A DNA stretch of 19,856 bases, from assembly GCA_904394705.1 (NCBI GenBank), contig CAJFNJ010000033.1, positions 1 through 19,856 of the forward strand. Reading direction: 5' to 3'. Under the pieces are notes generated by a model, which did no database searches, was not told the origin of the DNA, and was given only the letters and a program-made list of their open reading frames with translations. The DNA is from Avimicrobium caecorum. Its GTDB lineage: Bacteria; Bacillota; Clostridia; Oscillospirales; Ruminococcaceae. Position numbers and translations under genes: made by a program. Below are positions 1-7,049 of this stretch, piece after piece. How positions within the stretch are numbered: the stretch's first letter is position 1; every line of letters starts with the position of its first letter.

Positions 1-349
1 AGTGGACACCATATTGGGTCGGATGTCCGGCCAGAACCGTTCCGTTGAAATCAGCCAGCACCCTGAAATCTCCCGACAGCCCCTGAGTCTTCAGCGGGGG
101 AGCCTGTTCCATCAAGGTCATGTACTCCTGCACCATGCGGGCCAGATTAGTGGCCCGCTCACAGGCCTGGTCTCGTTCCGTAGTGGCCACATCCTCTTGC
201 CAGTAGCGGACACCACCGCCCTCTGTGATTCGGCAGAGAGGACTGCCGTCCCATTCCACCGGGAGGAGGTTATCCTGCTCCGGCTGTGTGGTAAAGCCTT
301 CTCGACCAAGCACTGTGCAAAGTTCTCGGAAAAATTGTTCTCTATCCAT
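1..349 (-). CDS. Unrecognised protein, 5' part only (runs off the left edge)
   Basis: An open frame of 116 codons starts at the ATG at 347-349 and has no stop before the window edge, so only the N-terminus is visible. AGGAGG at 359-364 (minus strand) sits 9 nt upstream of this ATG, which strongly supports the start. The protein begins MDREQFFRELCTVLGREG and is acidic, with no signal peptide or membrane segment; it includes LPVEWDGSPL (29-38) and DFRVLADFNGTVLAG (94-108). It loosely recalls hypothetical proteins on conjugative elements of gut Firmicutes, but I cannot name a family. The repeated hairpins upstream and the tRNA-like fragment nearby fit accessory DNA. No function is proposed. Confidence 0.72.
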   Translation of the reverse strand, partial: MDREQFFRELCTVLGREGFTTQPEQDNLLPVEWDGSPLCRITEGGGVRYWQEDVATTERDQACERATNLARMVQEYMTLMEQAPPLKTQGLSGDFRVLADFNGTVLAGHPTQYGVH

Positions 350-372
350 CTTGTTTTACCTCCTGAATCTTA

Positions 373-411
373 GCGCCCTTTTTGAAATGGTCTGAAAATG
401 AAAAAGGGCGC
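373..411. repeat. Inverted repeat 1 (shared stem GCGCCCTTTTT)
   Basis: Arms GCGCCCTTTTT (373-383) and its complement (401-411) form an 11-bp perfect stem with a 17-nt loop. It lies in the leader of the minus-strand gene ending at 349. No T-run follows on the minus strand, so it is not a plain terminator. The same stem recurs at 482-518. A perfect 12-bp palindrome, CCAATCGATTGG, follows at 411-422. Confidence 0.7.
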
Positions 412-481
412 CAATCGATTGGCCCATCACGACCAACAAATTGACGCCCCAAACTTTGTGTATTCTACTGGCAGCAAAATA

Positions 482-518
482 GCGCCCTTTTTGAAAAATA
501 CTGCTTCAAAAAGGGCGC
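482..518. repeat. Inverted repeat 2 (shared stem GCGCCCTTTTTGAA)
   Basis: Arms GCGCCCTTTTTGAA (482-495) and TTCAAAAAGGGCGC (505-518) form a 14-bp perfect stem with a 9-nt loop. It repeats the 373-411 hairpin 109 nt further on, with an unrelated loop. A TTTTTG run follows at 525-530 on the plus strand, so it might end transcription from the right-hand side of the minus gene, but no plus-strand gene precedes it. Confidence 0.7.
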
Positions 519-540
519 CACATGTTTTTGATTTTGCCAA

Positions 541-578
541 CCTCTGACCAGAGGGGGGTTCGAGTCCCACCAGTTAGG
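541..578 (+). other. tRNA 3'-half-like fragment, possible attachment-site remnant
   Basis: CCTCTGACCAGAGG (541-554) is an inverted repeat followed by GGGGTTCGAGTCCCACC, which has the shape of a T-stem and TTCGAGT loop. One stem pair is mismatched and no matching 5' half of a tRNA precedes it, so it is not a full gene. Integration into tRNA 3' ends commonly leaves such fragments, but no matching intact tRNA is in the window. Confidence 0.35.
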
Positions 579-638
579 GGAAAACAGTGGTTGGCATCTA
601 TGGAATCATCCGTGAATTTTCGAGGGGAAAAAGCCTGG

Positions 639-685
639 AAACGGTTGATGCCACTGGCTTTTCGCCAGTGGCATCTATACCGTTT
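639..685 (-). terminator. Long hairpin downstream of tRNA-Leu, likely terminator
   Basis: A 12-bp perfect inverted repeat (647-658 / 664-675, loop 5 nt) is extended by a second 7-bp pairing (639-645 / 679-685) across a small internal loop. On the minus strand it starts 8 nt after the tRNA 3' end and is followed by CCAGGCTTTTT. This suits a terminator for the tRNA transcript, although the T-run is 7 nt away from the stem. Confidence 0.5.
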
Positions 686-693
686 TGCTATTA

Positions 694-780
694 TGGTGCC
701 GGTAGTGGGGGTCGAACCCACACGGTATTGCTACCACCGGATTTTGAGTCCGGCGCGTCTGCCAATTCCACCATACCGGC
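694..780 (-). tRNA. tRNA-Leu (anticodon CAA)
   Basis: Read on the minus strand, the 87-nt gene starts GCCGGTA at 780 and ends TACCGGC-A-CCA at 694, giving a perfect 7-bp acceptor stem, discriminator A and an encoded CCA. The anticodon stem CCGGA/TCCGG encloses CTCAAAA, giving anticodon CAA (reads UUG). A long variable arm precedes GTGGGTTCGACCCCCAC, as expected for the leucine class. It has its own promoter and a hairpin downstream. Confidence 0.96.
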
Positions 781-797
781 GCATAATGCTGTACTAT

Positions 798-826
798 ATT
801 ATACAATAGCCATTGTTCCATTTCAA
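798..826 (-). promoter_or_regulatory. Promoter of tRNA-Leu
   Basis: On the minus strand TTGAAA (821-826), a 17-nt spacer and TATAAT (798-803) form a near-consensus vegetative promoter. Expected transcription start is near 791, about 10 nt before the tRNA 5' end. Confidence 0.8.
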
Positions 827-945
827 GTGAAATTTTCTCCCGCCTGCTGTCCGCCGCAGCCCAAAGACAGCATGAATCAGGTCGGTTTGGATGGAATAGA
901 CGAAAAAGCCGGATTCCCTGTAAACAAGATTTTGCAATTTTAGTC

Positions 946-974
946 TTGCAAAAATTCAAAACTGCGTGTATAAT
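946..974 (+). promoter_or_regulatory. Promoter of the aminotransferase gene
   Basis: TTGCAA (946-951), a 17-nt spacer and TATAAT (969-974) match the vegetative consensus well and lie 31 nt before the aminotransferase start. The rest of 781-945 holds only the tRNA promoter; I see no gene there. Confidence 0.8.
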
Positions 975-1005
975 AGGAAAAAATCACCGAAAGGCGGCGG
1001 AATAA

Positions 1006-2289
1006 ATGAAAGAATACCGCGAAATGACTTCACAGGAGCTGACAGCCCTGCGGGAAGAACTGCGGCAGGAGTACAGTGAGATCCAGGCCCGGGGGCTCAA
1101 CCTCAATATGGCACGGGGCAAGCCGGACGCAGAACAGCTGGCGCTCTCCGATGCCATGTGGACCATTGCGGATGCCTCCACTCCCATGGTGGGAGAGGAC
1201 GGCATGGATTACCGCAACTATGGCCTGCTGTTCGGTACCCGGGAAGCCCGCCGCCTGATGGGGGAGATCATGGGAGTGAGCTGGGAGAATGTCATTGTCG
1301 GCGGCAGCTCCAGCCTCACCATGATGTATGATACCCTGATGCGGGGAATGGTGTTCGGAATGCTGCACTCTCCCAGGCCCTGGTATGAGTGCCCCGACCG
1401 CAAGTTCCTCTGCCTGGTGCCGGGATATGACCGTCACTTTGCCATCACACAGGATCTGGGCTTTGAGCTGGTGACTGTCCCGCTGACCGAAGCCGGCCCG
1501 GATATGGATCTGGTGGAAGAGCTGGTAAAGGACCCGTCGGTGAAGGGCATCTGGTGCGTGCCCAAGTATTCCAATCCCTCGGGTATCACATACAGCGATG
1601 AAACTGTGCGCCGTCTGGCTGCCATGGAAACTGCCGCCCCGGATTTCACCATCATGTGGGACAATGCCTATGGCATCCATCATCTCTATCCCGATGCCCC
1701 GGATGAGCTGGCAGACATCTTTGCCCTGGCTAAGGAGTATGGACATGAGGACCGGGTCATCGCCTTTGCCTCCACTTCCAAGGTCACCTATCCCGGAGCA
1801 GGCATTGCGGCTTTGGCAGCGTCCAAGGCCAATCTGGATCACATCGCTGCCCACATGACCCACCAGACCATCGGTGCGGACAAGATCAACATGCTGCGCC
1901 ATGTCCTGTTTCTCCAGGATCTGCCCCATGTAAAGGAGCACATGGCAAAGCATGCGGCACTGCTCCGTCCCAAGTTTGAGCTGGTGCTCCGGATGTTTGA
2001 GGAGCAGCTCAGGGAGCCGGGTGTGGCCCAGTGGACCAATCCCCGGGGCGGCTATTTCATCACCTGTCAGGTGCCGGAGGGCTGTGCTAAGAAGGTTGTT
2101 CAGCTCTGTGCCGAAGCGGGTGTGATCCTCACCGATGCGGGCGCCACCCATCCTTATAAGAAGGACCCGCAGGACAGTGCGATCCGCATTGCGCCGAGCT
2201 ATCCGCCCATCGGGGAACTGGAAGAGGCCATGAAGGTATTCTGTCTTTGTGTGCGGCTGGCAGCGGTGGAGAAGCTGCTGGGCTGCTGA
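1006..2289 (+). CDS. PLP-dependent aminotransferase, class I/II (PF12897-type aspartate aminotransferase)
   Basis: The 427-aa protein looks like a complete fold-type I aminotransferase. Near the N-terminus is LNMARGKPDAEQLALSDA (32-49), typical of the PF12897 (Aminotran_MocR) group, which includes the aspartate aminotransferase of Corynebacterium glutamicum. PLP-site residues are visible: NPSG (190-193), WDNAY with Asp219 and Tyr222, and STSK with the Schiff-base lysine Lys259. IRIAPSYP near the C-terminus should carry the substrate-carboxylate arginine. The likely reaction is amino transfer between aspartate (or a related amino acid) and 2-oxoglutarate in the cytosol. Substrate is inferred from family only. 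The gene stands alone, with its own promoter and terminator; the ribosome site (GGCGGCGG) is modest. Confidence 0.9.
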   Translation: MKEYREMTSQELTALREELRQEYSEIQARGLNLNMARGKPDAEQLALSDAMWTIADASTPMVGEDGMDYRNYGLLFGTREARRLMGEIMGVSWENVIVGGSSSLTMMYDTLMRGMVFGMLHSPRPWYECPDRKFLCLVPGYDRHFAITQDLGFELVTVPLTEAGPDMDLVEELVKDPSVKGIWCVPKYSNPSGITYSDETVRRLAAMETAAPDFTIMWDNAYGIHHLYPDAPDELADIFALAKEYGHEDRVIAFASTSKVTYPGAGIAALAASKANLDHIAAHMTHQTIGADKINMLRHVLFLQDLPHVKEHMAKHAALLRPKFELVLRMFEEQLREPGVAQWTNPRGGYFITCQVPEGCAKKVVQLCAEAGVILTDAGATHPYKKDPQDSAIRIAPSYPPIGELEEAMKVFCLCVRLAAVEKLLGC

Positions 2290-2313
2290 TCCCGGTCAGA
2301 GAAACAGCAAGAT

Positions 2314-2353
2314 AAAATCCCTCGGGGGCAATGCGATCCCCGGGGGATTTTTT
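2314..2353 (+). terminator. Intrinsic terminator after the aminotransferase gene
   Basis: AAATCCCTCGGGG pairs with CCCCGGGGGATTT (one G-T pair) around a short loop and runs into TTTTTT, 25 nt after the stop codon. Confidence 0.88.
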
Positions 2354-2478
2354 ACAGGAATGACGCATGGAATTTGCCCGGATTTCACAGAATTTCGCCA
2401 AATTTGCCGAAGAACAGGCATCCGAAAAACACAGAGCTGAAAAATCGCTGAAAATCACCGGAAAATATTCACAGTCGG

Positions 2479-2506
2479 TTGAAATTTCTGCTCTGTGTGA
2501 TAGAAT
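2479..2506 (+). promoter_or_regulatory. Promoter of the leader ORF and corA
   Basis: TTGAAA (2479-2484), a 16-nt spacer and TAGAAT (2501-2506) preceded by TGA (extended -10). Expected start near 2513 gives a leader of about 135 nt before corA. The stretch 2354-2478 shows no gene. Confidence 0.7.
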
Positions 2507-2558
2507 GGTAGGGATAGGAAAACACAGGCCGGAAAACGGCACAGGAGGTGGATCACAG

Positions 2559-2636
2559 ATGGGTGCAGACCCTGGAAGTTGCAGGATACAGATGCAGAAT
2601 ACAGCCAGGGGAGCCCGGAGGTTTCTCTGGTATTGA
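2559..2636 (+). CDS. Small leader ORF upstream of corA (25 aa)
   Basis: ATG at 2559 is preceded by GGAGG (2544-2548) 10 nt upstream, and the frame runs 25 codons to TGA at 2634. The peptide starts MGADPGSCRIQMQ and ends RRFLWY. Its stop codon overlaps GAGGAGG (2635-2641), the ribosome site of corA, so translation of the two would be coupled. Known Mg2+ transporters in enterobacteria have leader peptides such as MgtL; that is an analogy, not homology. It could also be chance, since 25 codons are few; the strong ribosome site and the tight overlap are the only support. Confidence 0.45.
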   Translation: MGADPGSCRIQMQNTARGARRFLWY

Positions 2637-2648
2637 GGAGGAATCGCA

Positions 2649-3581
2649 GTGATCAAATTCTATAAAACACTGGAAAACCGCATGACCGAACTGCCGGAAT
2701 ACAGCGAAGGCTGCTGGGTATCGGCAGTATGTCCCACACCGGATGAGATCCGCTATCTGATTGAACAGCTGGGTGTGGATGCCCAGTATATCAGCGCGGC
2801 GCTGGATGAAGAGGAGAGCTCCCGTATCGAAAGCGAAGACGGTCAGACCCTGGTGATCATCGATGTGCCCTATATGGAAGAGGAGCAGGAGGAAAAGACC
2901 GTTGTCTATACCACCACTTCCATCGGCATTATCCTGACACCGGCGAACTTCATCACCGTATCGGCCCGGGAAACCCTGGTGATCGATGAATTTGCCGAGG
3001 GACGGGTCAAGGGAGTACAGACCCATCTCAAGACACGCTTCCTGCTGGCGATCCTGCTGCGGGTAGCGGCACGGTTCCAGCTCTATCTGAAGCAGATCGA
3101 CCGGCTGTCGCTGGCGACCGAGACCCAGCTGCACCGTTCGATGCAGAACAAGGAGCTGTTCCAGCTGCTGGGCCTGGAAAAGAGCCTTGTATACTTCTCC
3201 ACCTCGCTCAAATCCAATGAGCTGACCCTGGAAAAGATCCTCCGGGGCCGGATCATCAAGCTCTATGAGGACGACCAGGATCTGCTGGAAGATGTGCTCA
3301 TCGAGATCAAGCAGGCCATTGAGATGTGCAATATCTACTCGGGCATTCTGTCCGGTACTATGGATGCCTTTGCCTCCATCATCTCCAATAACCTCAATAT
3401 CGTTATGAAGATCCTGGCTGCTGTCACCATCGTCATGGCGATCCCCAATATTGTCTTTGGCTTCTATGGCATGAATGTTGTGGGATTCGGCGGTGTGACC
3501 ATGTTTGTGCCCATTGCGGTCACCCTGATCCTCATGGCACTCAGCGCTGTGATCCTGGCAAAGCTGGGCATGTTCAAATAA
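2649..3581 (+). CDS. corA: CorA family divalent cation (Mg2+) channel
   Basis: The 310-aa protein has the CorA layout: a soluble N-terminal region of about 250 residues and two C-terminal membrane helices (about 251-272 and 281-306). The first helix ends in YGMN (273-276), the CorA selectivity-loop signature, followed by Val instead of the more common Phe. It should form a membrane pentamer passing Mg2+ (possibly Co2+ or Ni2+). The start is GTG at 2649, placed by GAGGAGG 7 nt upstream. It has its own promoter and leader ORF, and a terminator follows. The window also carries two Mg2+ P-ATPases and an MgtC protein further right. Confidence 0.93.
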   Translation: MIKFYKTLENRMTELPEYSEGCWVSAVCPTPDEIRYLIEQLGVDAQYISAALDEEESSRIESEDGQTLVIIDVPYMEEEQEEKTVVYTTTSIGIILTPANFITVSARETLVIDEFAEGRVKGVQTHLKTRFLLAILLRVAARFQLYLKQIDRLSLATETQLHRSMQNKELFQLLGLEKSLVYFSTSLKSNELTLEKILRGRIIKLYEDDQDLLEDVLIEIKQAIEMCNIYSGILSGTMDAFASIISNNLNIVMKILAAVTIVMAIPNIVFGFYGMNVVGFGGVTMFVPIAVTLILMALSAVILAKLGMFK

Positions 3582-3610
3582 TCTGATTTTGTATGGAATT
3601 TCGGCGGATG

Positions 3611-3646
3611 CCGGACATCTTCTGGGGAGGTGTCCGGTTTCTGTTT
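3611..3646 (+). terminator. Intrinsic terminator after corA
   Basis: CCGGACATC (3611-3619) pairs with GGTGTCCGG (3629-3637) and is followed by a T-rich TTTCTGTTTT. It lies 29 nt after the corA stop. Confidence 0.75.
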
Positions 3647-3675
3647 TATTCACTTTGAAAAAGGAGAGTTTGCCA

Positions 3676-4314
3676 ATGAAGTATGTGGACTGTTCTGCTC
3701 CGGTGCGGGAGTATCTCTGTCAGGCGGACCCGGTGCTGGGCGCTCATATCCAGCGGATCGGAGAGCTGTACCGTCCCATGAAGGACGACCTGTTCACAGC
3801 CCTGTGCAGCAGTATTATCTCCCAGCTCATCTCCAAGAAATCAGCGGCGACGGTCTATAACCGTCTCACCGAAAAATGCGGCGGGGCGATCACACCGCAG
3901 GCGCTGGCTGAGCTGACCCCCGAGGAGATCCAGAAATGCGGCATGTCCATGCGCAAGGCGGACAACCTCAGCCGGATCGCCCATTCGGTTCTTGGCGGGG
4001 AAACAGACCTGGAACACCTGCATACCCTGTCCGATCCGGAGATTGTGCGGGTACTGTCCGCCCTGCCCGGTGTCGGGGAGTGGACGGCCCAGATGCTGAT
4101 GATCTTTGCCATGGGGCGTCCGGATGTCATCAGCTATAAGGATCTGGGCATCCGCCGGGGCATGATGGCAGCCTATGGCCTGGAAAGCCTCAGCAAAAAG
4201 CAGTTCGATGCCATTGTGAAGGCCTACCACCCCTACTCGTCCGCTGCTTCCATCTATCTGTGGCACCTGTCCGATGAAGTGACCGGCAATGTGGGTCTGG
4301 CACAGATCAACTGA
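3676..4314 (+). CDS. DNA-3-methyladenine glycosylase, AlkA/HhH-GPD family
   Basis: Start at ATG 3676 (MKYVDCSAPVREYL), chosen because AAGGAGAG sits just upstream; the frame is open further 5' but through the corA terminator. The 212-aa protein has the HhH-GPD core: a helix-hairpin-helix around LSALPGVGEWTAQM (127-140) and the catalytic Asp156 in YKDLGIRRG. It lacks the extra N-terminal domain of E. coli AlkA (282 aa), like many short bacterial relatives. It would excise alkylated bases in base-excision repair. azlC follows after 19 nt, so the two may be co-transcribed; no clear separate promoter is visible. Confidence 0.9.
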   Translation: MKYVDCSAPVREYLCQADPVLGAHIQRIGELYRPMKDDLFTALCSSIISQLISKKSAATVYNRLTEKCGGAITPQALAELTPEEIQKCGMSMRKADNLSRIAHSVLGGETDLEHLHTLSDPEIVRVLSALPGVGEWTAQMLMIFAMGRPDVISYKDLGIRRGMMAAYGLESLSKKQFDAIVKAYHPYSSAASIYLWHLSDEVTGNVGLAQIN

Positions 4315-4333
4315 GAAAAGAGGGGATACAGCA

Positions 4334-5029
4334 ATGGAAGAATCACGATCCGGCTCGCTGCGGCAGGCAGCTGCGGCGGCCTTTCCGCTGACCATCCCGG
4401 TGTTCACCGGCTTCCTGGTACTGGGCATGGCATACGGTGTGCTGATGCAGACCAATGGATATGGGGCATTCTGGTCCACCCTGATGAGCGCTGTTGCCTT
4501 CTGCGGCAGTATGCAGTTTGCGGCGATCACCCTGCTCACCAGCGCCTTTGACCCTGTCGCGGCCCTGCTGCTGAGCATCATGGTCAATGCCCGGCATCTG
4601 TTCTATGGCATCTCCATGCTGGGCAAGTATAAAGGTCTGGGCAGGAAGCGCTTTTTCCTGATCTTCGGCCTCTGCGATGAGACCTTCTCCATCGCCTCCA
4701 CAGCCCAGCCGCCGGAGGGAGTGGACCGGGGCAGCTTCTACTTCTTTGTAACTCTGTTCGACTACCTTTACTGGGTGGGCGGCACCCTGCTCGGCGGTCT
4801 GCTGGGCAGCGTGATTCCATTCAGCACCGAGGGACTGGACTTTGCGCTCACAGCCCTGTTTGTAGTGCTGTTCCTGGGCCAGCTGGAGAACGCCGGCAGC
4901 CGGATCTACGGCCTGATCGGTACGGTCTGCTCTCTGGCGGTGCTGCTCCTGGTGGGAACGGATAATATGGTGATCCCTTCGATGATTGTAATTCTCATCG
5001 TACTGCTGATCGGGAGGAAACGGATATGA
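4334..5029 (+). CDS. azlC: AzlC family branched-chain amino acid exporter, large subunit
   Basis: Start ATG 4334 (MEESRSGSLRQA) follows AGAGGGG. The 231-aa membrane protein carries the AzlC hallmarks FCGSMQFAA (56-64), MVNARHLFYG (83-92) and DETFS (115-119), with five or six predicted membrane segments. AzlC and AzlD together export branched-chain amino acids and analogues (azaleucine resistance in Bacillus subtilis). It overlaps azlD by 4 nt (ATGA at 5026-5029), so the pair is translationally coupled. The actual substrate here is inferred from family. Confidence 0.93.
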   Translation: MEESRSGSLRQAAAAAFPLTIPVFTGFLVLGMAYGVLMQTNGYGAFWSTLMSAVAFCGSMQFAAITLLTSAFDPVAALLLSIMVNARHLFYGISMLGKYKGLGRKRFFLIFGLCDETFSIASTAQPPEGVDRGSFYFFVTLFDYLYWVGGTLLGGLLGSVIPFSTEGLDFALTALFVVLFLGQLENAGSRIYGLIGTVCSLAVLLLVGTDNMVIPSMIVILIVLLIGRKRI

Positions 5030-5358
5030 CACTGACTGCTTCACAGACATTGATTACTGTACTGGCAGTGGCACTGGGCTGTATGATCACCCGGTTTGCC
5101 CCCTTTGTGATCTTCCCGGACAGCAAGGAGCCACCCGAGGTGGTCACCTGGCTGGGAAAGGTGCTGCCTGCCGCCATGATGGGACTGCTGGTGGTCTACT
5201 CCCTTAAGGGGGTTTCCCTGGTCAGCCCGCCCCATGGCATTCCGGAATTTCTGGCGATCCTGGTGATCGTCCTGCTCCACCGGTGGAAGCACAACACCCT
5301 GCTGAGCATTGCCGCCGGCACAGCGGTCTATATGCTGCTGGTACAGACTGTATTCTAA
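5026..5358 (+). CDS. azlD: AzlD family branched-chain amino acid exporter, small subunit
   Basis: The 110-aa protein has four hydrophobic segments and the AzlD motif ITRFAPFVIF (20-29) after the first one. It directly overlaps azlC and has the expected length of the small subunit. GGGAGGAAACGGAT precedes its start inside the azlC end. A strong bidirectional terminator closes the unit. Confidence 0.93.
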   Translation: MTLTASQTLITVLAVALGCMITRFAPFVIFPDSKEPPEVVTWLGKVLPAAMMGLLVVYSLKGVSLVSPPHGIPEFLAILVIVLLHRWKHNTLLSIAAGTAVYMLLVQTVF

Positions 5359-5362
5359 AGAA

Positions 5363-5399
5363 AAAATCCCTCCGGCCCACTGTGAGCCGGAGGGATTTT
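5363..5399. terminator. Bidirectional terminator between azlD and the DUF2871 gene
   Basis: AAAATCCCTCCGGC (5363-5376) and GCCGGAGGGATTTT (5386-5399) form a perfect 14-bp stem flanked by A and T runs. It can end the azlD transcript (+) and the convergent membrane-protein operon (-). Confidence 0.92.
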
Positions 5400-5433
5400 C
5401 TGTTTGCCGGGAAGTGTTTCCCGGTTCGGGGAT

Positions 5434-5847
5434 TCAGCGCACGGGAAGGCTCCGGCGGATCTGCAGGAGCAGCAGCACCAGGCTGATGCCCAGCAGGATA
5501 TGTCCGATGCCTGCCATGCCCGAGATAGCGGCGTCCATGCCGGAGGTGAGGGGAGAGCCCAGCACCTGGGTGACACCCCGCACCACAAACATCAGAGCGG
5601 TGAGATTAAGACCGGTGTGGTACACTGCCAGTACCTTTCCGGTGCCGGAGCCGGTGAAGGAGAAGTTCTTCTCCAGCAGGAGCAGCAGCAGAAAGACCCC
5701 CATACCCAGCAGGAAATAGTGGGTATGTACCACCGAAAGGGTGGTTTTGCCGGTGAAGGCGTTCAGCTTGGTGAATTCCCGGTAGAATACCCCGCCCGCC
5801 ATGGCGAGAACCGAATAGAGCAGGGCACAGTTCATATAGCGTTTCAT
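5434..5847 (-). CDS. DUF2871 family membrane protein
   Basis: The 137-aa protein has four predicted membrane helices and the conserved pattern FYREFTK (21-27) then HTHYFLLG (41-48) typical of DUF2871. Its histidines (His41, His43, His77, His116) all lie in or next to hydrophobic segments, which might mark a metal or heme site, but that is inference only. AAAGGAGGT precedes the ATG at 5847. It is the last gene of a minus-strand unit, 15 nt after the 221-aa membrane gene. The family function is unknown. Confidence 0.85.
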   Translation of the reverse strand: MKRYMNCALLYSVLAMAGGVFYREFTKLNAFTGKTTLSVVHTHYFLLGMGVFLLLLLLEKNFSFTGSGTGKVLAVYHTGLNLTALMFVVRGVTQVLGSPLTSGMDAAISGMAGIGHILLGISLVLLLLQIRRSLPVR

Positions 5848-5862
5848 TGATTGGGACCTCCT

Positions 5863-6528
5863 TTACCGGCACTCTTTCTTCATGGCACGATAGCCGATGG
5901 ATACAGTCCATACATAGGCACAGGTCTTGGGGATCATCAGCATGCCCATCAGGGGGATAGTATCAGCCCACAGCACCACCGGGATATAGAAGCCGAAGCT
6001 CAGTGTAATGGTGAGCCACATCCAGCGGAAGGCGGCGTCCTGGTGTTCTCTGGCGCTGCGGTAGAACAGGACAATGATTACCAGTCCCAGCAGGGCAAAG
6101 GGGATATTGCGGTAGATGCCCCAGGAGAGGGGAGGATTCGCGCTGAGCCACTGGTTCTGGGGCATCAGGCACAGGATAACGCGCAGAGCCGCAAGCCCAT
6201 AGACCGAAGCGGTGAGAAGGTTCTTTCCCTGGACATGGTAGCGCTGCCGCCAGACATAGTAGAGCAGCACATAGAAGATGGTCATGGTCACCGAGGTAAC
6301 CAGCTTGCCGATGCCCAGGACAGCGGTGTAGTTTTCCAGGCCGGTGGTGCAGAGAGCCACGGCCCGGGGAACCAGATGGAACGAGTCACCGGAACCCAGC
6401 ACGACTGCCATGATGCCGAACAGCCGGAACTGAGGATTGCCCTTGCATCCGCGGATCATGCGGACACCGAGGGTGATGACGGTGGTGAGATAGACAATGT
6501 CAAACAGAGTTTCCGCAATAGCCTGCAT
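5863..6528 (-). CDS. Multi-pass membrane protein, family not recognised
   Basis: The 221-aa protein has about seven hydrophobic segments spread over its length. GSGDSFHLVPR (45-55) near the second segment looks like a conserved polar site. I do not recognise a named family. GGAGA at 6536-6540 (minus strand) sits 7 nt from the ATG at 6528. It lies between the 139-aa membrane gene (33 nt gap) and the DUF2871 gene (15 nt gap), so all three are probably one operon read from the operator at 6998-7010. Confidence 0.8.
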   Translation of the reverse strand: MQAIAETLFDIVYLTTVITLGVRMIRGCKGNPQFRLFGIMAVVLGSGDSFHLVPRAVALCTTGLENYTAVLGIGKLVTSVTMTIFYVLLYYVWRQRYHVQGKNLLTASVYGLAALRVILCLMPQNQWLSANPPLSWGIYRNIPFALLGLVIIVLFYRSAREHQDAAFRWMWLTITLSFGFYIPVVLWADTIPLMGMLMIPKTCAYVWTVSIGYRAMKKECR

Positions 6529-6561
6529 AATGGAATCTCCTTTTTATTGTAAGATAGGGTT

Positions 6562-6981
6562 TCAGACAGCCGCTGAAACAGCTCTGCCGTAATTTTGACC
6601 GAACCGCAGTCCAGCCAGCAGCAGGGAAGCGCCCAGACCGGTATAGAAAATGGCGATGAATGCTTCCGGCGCCAGACCGCTGGCCCGCAAGCCGATTCCG
6701 CCGGTCATCATCACAGCCATTATCACGAAGGACTTCCGGTCGAAGAACCGGAGGAAAAAGAGCCGTTCATCGGGATAAGCGCCGATTCTGGCGGTATGTT
6801 TTTTCACCAGCTTTCCAAAGACCGCCTGTTGGAATACCGCAAACACCAGTACCGAAAGCAGGGTATTCCACAGGGTGAGATAGGCGGGATAGGCCGCCAG
6901 ACCGATCCGGAGGATATTGGCTCCCGCTATGCCCCACACCAGCGCGGCGAGGAGCAGCAGGGTGTTTCGTTTTACTTTCAT
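6562..6981 (-). CDS. Small membrane protein, family not recognised; first gene of the TetR-linked operon
   Basis: Start ATG 6981 (MKVKRNTLLLLAALVWG) is set by AAGGAGG 7 nt upstream; a longer frame exists but would run back through an operator and a terminator. The 139-aa protein has four hydrophobic segments; a central soluble stretch contains KKHTARIGAYPDERLFF (60-76). I recall similar uncharacterised proteins in Clostridia but no named domain. The 13-bp palindrome at 6998-7010, shared with the TetR gene promoter, lies just before its ribosome site, so TetR control is likely. Confidence 0.8.
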   Translation of the reverse strand: MKVKRNTLLLLAALVWGIAGANILRIGLAAYPAYLTLWNTLLSVLVFAVFQQAVFGKLVKKHTARIGAYPDERLFFLRFFDRKSFVIMAVMMTGGIGLRASGLAPEAFIAIFYTGLGASLLLAGLRFGQNYGRAVSAAV

Positions 6982-6997
6982 GCTCTGCCTCCTTATG

Positions 6998-7010
6998 TGA
7001 ACATTGTTCA
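6998..7010. promoter_or_regulatory. Predicted TetR operator 2 (before the membrane operon)
   Basis: TGAACATTGTTCA is a perfect 13-bp palindrome apart from its central base. It is the exact reverse complement of the palindrome at 7631-7643. It lies 17 nt upstream of the 139-aa gene start. A TTGACA box (7048-7053, minus) overlaps the TetR stop codon and could be the -35, but the matching -10 is poor. Confidence 0.75.
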
Positions 7011-7021
7011 GTTTCCCGGGT

Positions 7022-7048
7022 AAAAAATTCCCACACCGGGGTGGGAAT
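7022..7048 (-). terminator. Intrinsic terminator after the TetR gene
   Basis: On the minus strand ATTCCCAC and GTGGGAAT-type arms (8 bp) enclose a 6-nt loop and run into TTTTTT, right after the TetR stop codon at 7050. It separates the regulator transcript from the membrane operon. Confidence 0.75.
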
Positions 7049-7049
7049 G

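Larger units (their letters stand above)
350..693. other. Gene-free stretch between accessory DNA and tRNA-Leu
   Basis: I see no supported coding frame in these 344 bases. The stretch holds the two related hairpins (373-411, 482-518), a tRNA T-arm-like fragment (541-578) and a long inverted repeat (639-685). The predicted frames here are translations of tRNA-like sequence. Confidence 0.6.

Noticed and set aside
522..959. Several open frames over 506-959 on both strands
   Set aside because: They translate the tRNA-Leu gene and tRNA-like sequence (GGRTHTV, GGTRTP patterns), not proteins.
3589..3675. Longer starts for the glycosylase (3589) and for azlC (4289)
   Set aside because: The first runs through the corA terminator and the second through the end of the glycosylase gene; both have good ribosome sites at the later ATG.
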